From: Pelobates cultripes
Lineage: Eukaryota > Chordata > Amphibia > Anura > Pelobatidae
Reading direction: 5' to 3'
Assembly: GCA_933207985.1 (NCBI GenBank)
Contig: OW240913.1
Coordinates: 278,929,232-278,993,231, forward strand
Length of the DNA: 64,000 nucleotides
Each line of letters starts with the position of its first letter. The first letter of the stretch is position 1. The notes under the pieces were generated by a model that had not been told where the DNA came from, searched no databases, and worked only from the letters and a program-made list of their open reading frames with translations. The translations under genes and the position numbers were made by a program. Below are positions 59,641 to 64,000 of this stretch, piece by piece.

Positions 59641-62600
59641 ACACAGATAAAACCAAAATGGAGAAACCAAGCAATGCCGGAGGTGATAGACATAATTAGT
59701 GAGACCATGGCGATGGACAAACTACACCCCTTAATCCATGAAAACACAAAATCCTCCCATAAAGTATGGGGCCAATATGATTGAACCCATGATGAACTCC
59801 AAATGATTTGTGTGTGTGTGTGCGTGTGTGTTTACATTTTCATGTCCTACACTACTAGCCAGGCCTGAAATGCTCCTCACCACTGCCCTTAGTGAAAAGC
59901 AGCTGTCTCTACATTCTCTTTCAGCAAAGATAGCTTTAGAGCTTCACTTGCTTTCCTCCATGTGCATCTTGATTTACAAAGCTTAGTGGTTACATCATAT
60001 TACTTCCTTTTGCCACTTTGAATCAGGATGCCACATTGGAAATCCCTGAACTGCACATCTTCTGTTGAAGCATGCAGAGACAACACTCCCCTGCAGAACA
60101 AGTGATTGAAAATCATTTGACCTACTCTGAATTCTTGATGTCAAGTCCCATTTCCCTGTTCCCAGGGATTTGTTAGACTGTGAACTATGCAATTAAGTTT
60201 AATTCATATAGTTTGTTGAGTGTGTTGATTTATTCAGATTTCCAGCCTTTTACATTATGACGGCATGCCTTGTAGATACTTGCGCTTTCTGCCCCTAATA
60301 TTGAGAGACTCCAAACACAAAAGCCAGACTAGACTTTGTCAGCTTACTTGTGCCTGAACTAATGGTGCAGTTACTCACACTTGGCCAAGAAGCAGCTGAG
60401 CAGCCAGTTGTATAATTAGTTTTGATCCCTCAAACCAGAGAACCATGTTTGGAAAGGATTTTAATTCTTGCATGGTTCACGGTTTATGGATTTAAATAAC
60501 CCTTAAGTTAAAGCTGATGGCCTGAACTTTATTTTCTTTCAAATTTATTTATTTTTCAATTGAACATTCTGAGCTACAGTGCAGGATATGATGTGCATGC
60601 GTGTGTCTGTATACAAAATATGCATTTATGTATTCTTCAACATAAATAAAAACAAGGAAGGTAATGAAACAAACCTGTGTTTGAAAACAGGTTAGCAACC
60701 AGTCATATAACAAAGACACTCGTAATACCTCGTCTTATTGCCTATTATTTTTTTTTCTTTCTCCGAAAGCTGAGTTGGCTTGTATTTGTACATATTTTCT
60801 TGTGTCAGAAATCTCAGGGCTCTGTGTAAGGTTACAATACATCGCCACATTGGGACTAATTTAAAAATTCTGCTATTGTCTTTTCTGAGCGGGGCAGCTT
60901 CACAGAACAGAACCTATGCTGAAGCATATATTTTGAGCGTGGTAATCGTACACGTACACACAGTTTCAAATTTAGCAAATCACATGGATGTTTCATATAA
61001 CAAGTAAAAGATTGGTGTAGTGATTTTTTATTTTTTTCATTTTTTTTAAAAGTAAAATTGAAAGCAAAAAAATAATAATGGGTGAGAGTTATATCTGCTT
61101 TTATAGTTGCAAGTCTTTGTTAAAAATAAATATGCTGTGTTTTGGTTTACAGTAAGGCTTTTTATTTATTGCTTTTTTTCTTATTTTGAAACAAATCATA
61201 TATAAGCAGACAAGTAGACCTTTTACTAGAAACCAACCTTCCTATTTCATTTCCTGCTATTTGGTAAATTTCATTATATTCAATTGAGTGAAGAGCTTTT
61301 TACATTTTTTATGGCGCAGAGGCAGCATGCAAAATTACCTTCTGGAAGATGGAATCTATTTTGTACTTTATGGGAGAAAGGTTCCCAACTCCCGTCTCAT
61401 AATGCAATGGTCCGTGCATGTTTTATTCCCTCACAGGTATAAAATTGCCAAGCCGCGTTCAAGTAAGGCACACTGTTAACAAGTGTACTTTTTTTTTCCT
61501 AATACCCAACAAGGCCATTTTCCCTTGTACAAAAATAAATCCTGCTACACTAGTTTGCTGAAAATTACACCATGTGGTGGAGGGGAGGGGGTTATTTAAA
61601 GTTTAGTAACGGAGTAAATAGAAATGTGCTTATCCCATTAGGCTGCCAGCAAATGTGCGGTGTGGTGCTTTTGTGACAGAGAACATGGATCCATGCCGTT
61701 TATAAGACGCAGACAATTCTGCTGTTGTAATTTTAAAAGCTGCGGTGCATAAATATACCATTTAGATGCTTTCAGAACGACTCCTTCCATTCACTCAATA
61801 GGATAATTGTTTACTTTAGGTTATATTAAGAGTAGGCTTAAATATTGTAAATATATGATACCCTTTAAATAAAAATGATGTAGAACACATTTTGGCTACG
61901 TAGCCGTGTGTCACTTTCTCTCGATCGGGAAAAGCTGTATTCTCTGTGGAGATTACTGCATTATAAGTAACCAGCGCAATGTTCTCTCTACTGTACGTCT
62001 GCCATAGTACTTCAAATGCTAATCCTCTGCAAGCCTTCAGTACTTTTTCTTCAATACAGTATGACTTTCAGCTGACCTTATGCTTACCCACATCTAAATG
62101 TGTTCATCCGAATGGAAATCTCTTATAAAACCAGGATTACATTGCTAAAACATTTAGAATGTTTTAGGAAATATATTTTAGATTCCAGAGAATGCTTATT
62201 TTAGTATTATGAGCCATTCAGTTGCAACACTAATAAAGAATTGCCATCTCAATATGCACAGTCACTGTTTCCTTTAAATGTCCTTTGTCAGAGCCTGAGC
62301 TATTTTTCTAACTGCATTGGAGCTAGATAGCTGCTGAACAGAACTTGCTTCTCCCGATGAAGAGCTTAGCGTTACACTATCTGAGCAACGTCTTGTCTTC
62401 TGGTTTATCAGTGTTTCCTGCTGATCAACTTCTTAATCTGTTTTAAGCCTTTTAGATGCTACTTCAATTAGTTTTTACCCACCGCCAGAAGAATTAGCAC
62501 ATTCTTCTCCTTCATTAATATCTGGTTTAAACTGTTAATTAGGTCTCCGTATTGTCTTATTGCTGACGGAAAAAAAAATTTCTTCAGTGCATGTCCATAT

Positions 62601-63232
62601 GGTTTACAGCTAATCTTACAGAGTAAAAGTTAGAATTTGCTGGTCCAGAGCAATATGGACATGTTCAGTTTTACCGAAGTTCAAGATCGTGCATGTGCAG
62701 TCAAAAACTTTTTTTAACTTTCTGCCAGTTGCCATTTGCAGTTTCACACATTATTTCTGTTCAATGCATCTAGTGTTGTTCAACAAAAGCAAAGGATTTG
62801 CAAAATAACATATTTACCAAAATGTTAAATTGCCATTGTTCGATACAGCTGTTAAAGTTAAATTGCTTGGGACGTGTTTAGGGCTGCTATTATGTAATGT
62901 CAAGTCCTACTGATCGCTATTGTAGTTTGGAAGAAGATCAGATATATAATTTTAGTGCTGTGGAACATAGCTGTCTAAGATAAGAAGAACAAAAGTGGAG
63001 AAAAAGAAAGACAGAATTGGACACTTGGTATCTATAGAATAACAAACAGAATTAATGTTTGAGGCATAGACTGGTATACCTATATGCTGGTATACCTTAT
63101 ATGCACTGTATACTTGACTACATGTACAGCATTGCTTTATGTAAGTCATCCCAAAGAGCACTGGTTGCCTAAGTTTTATCAGCAGTCTGTTTGAGTACAC
63201 TTGAAAAAAAAAAAAAAAAAAAAATCATTCAA
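59641..63232. other. No gene seen
   Basis: AT-rich, presumably ASCC3 intron. No further ASCC3 exon or RNA gene could be found, and there are no long ORFs. Confidence 0.45.
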
Positions 63233-63492
63233 TTAAAGGACCACTATAGTGCCAGGAAATCATACTTGTTTTCCTGGCACTATAGTGCCCTGAGGGTGCC
63301 CCCACCCTCAGGGTCCCCCTCCCGCCTGGCTCTGGGAAGAGGAAAGGGGTTAAAACTTACCTTTCTCCAACGCCGGGTGGGGAGCTCTCCTCCTCTGATC
63401 CTCCTCCTCTCCTCCCATTCGGCTGAATGCGCACACGTGGCAAGAGCTGCGCAAGAGCTGCGCGCGCATTCAGCCGGTCTCATAGGAAAGCA
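63233..63492 (-). mobile_element. T2/Kolobok-like MITE, family 1, reverse, truncated
   Basis: It starts TTAAAGGACCACTATAGTGC and follows the 32230 copy through CATTCAGCCGGTC and ATAGGAAAGCA, then stops abruptly. The other half and the right TTAA are missing. An A-run precedes it. Confidence 0.85.
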
Positions 63493-64000
63493 AATTATGG
63501 TTGGTTGCTCTGTATTCCTCAAGCCCATTTTGGCTAGCATTGAATACTTGATGGTCTGTTGTCACCTACTAAAGACTATCATTGCTGATTTACCCATGTT
63601 TCTACACAGTTGATTTTACAGTATGATTATTAATTTTCCATTATGTACCTTTGAGAACATATAAGAACATATAAAAGAGTGCAGTTTTTGTCTGAGTACA
63701 CGTGGGCCATCTCTACTTGGCATAGATAAATGCTGATTGTGAGTTTGTGTATTATTCAAATTTAAGTTGAAAGACCTTCAGATAAAGTTGCCACTTTTAG
63801 GGAATGCGCATAGTGCATATACATAAATGAAAAGAACAGAAACAATGTTGGTATTAAACATCCAATAGATTGTGTGCTCATCATATTCTGTAACATAGCT
63901 GCTAAAACCATTTAATCCTAATCTCCCCATTATTTTCCCTAAGGGTAATGTGGATATCTCAGAAACCTTGTGTAGTTTCTGGTACGTATAGATCAACACT
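63493..64000. other. No gene seen
   Basis: AT-rich intronic-type sequence to the end of the window. Confidence 0.4.

Overview
This window is vertebrate nuclear DNA, most likely from a frog. It is AT-rich and intron-poor in recognisable exons. It is crowded with DIRS-type tyrosine-recombinase retroelements, Tx1/L1 and L2/CR1-type LINEs, Tc1 transposons, and short inverted-repeat elements flanked by TTAA with TTAAAGG-type ends, like the T2/Kolobok MITEs known from Xenopus. The species cannot be fixed from the sequence alone. There are no bacterial-type operons, no rRNA or tRNA genes that I could see, and no CRISPR array. One 100-N assembly gap lies at 14771-14870.

The only host gene I can support is ASCC3, on the plus strand. 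Two adjacent coding exons (49027-49227 and 49618-49758) encode the start of its first Ski2-like helicase cassette, including the Walker A motif. No other ASCC3 exon is visible, so most of the window is probably intronic sequence of this very large gene; that is inference.

Layout. 0-3.9 kb: a minus-strand DIRS1-type retrotransposon cut by the window edge (leader, shortened Gag, open RT-RNase H, start of the tyrosine recombinase). 5.7-11.8 kb: a two-copy 390-bp repeat, an L1 ORF2 tail, and a partial copy of a Ngaro-like family, with a 190-bp palindrome. 12.5-15.2 kb: a 2.6-kb TTAA-flanked non-autonomous DNA element carrying a GC-rich minisatellite and the assembly gap. 15.6-16.5 kb: a possible retrotransposon Gag remnant and a MITE. 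20.6-23.7 kb: an L2/CR1-type LINE inside a degenerate tandem repeat. 24.0-29.2 kb: an element with split direct repeats in the order A1-B1-A2-B2, the architecture of Ngaro/PAT-type YR retroelements, but with no recognisable protein genes. 30-37 kb: simple repeats, a Tc1 remnant split by a MITE, and LINE and MITE fragments. 37.8-39.5 kb: an L1 ORF1 without ORF2. 42.8-48.3 kb: assorted inverted-repeat elements. 49.0-49.8 kb: the ASCC3 exons. 50.6-54.4 kb: a MITE, a 400-bp palindrome, a YR pseudogene and a nearly full-length Tc1. 55.5-59.6 kb: nested L2 fragments. 59.6-64 kb: mostly featureless, with one truncated MITE.

The strongest leads are the split-direct-repeat element and its link, through a shared terminal box, to the YR pseudogene at 52 kb; the TTAA element with an embedded minisatellite; and oppositely oriented MITEs flanking the ASCC3 exons. 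Percent identities are by-eye estimates; no alignment or database search was run.
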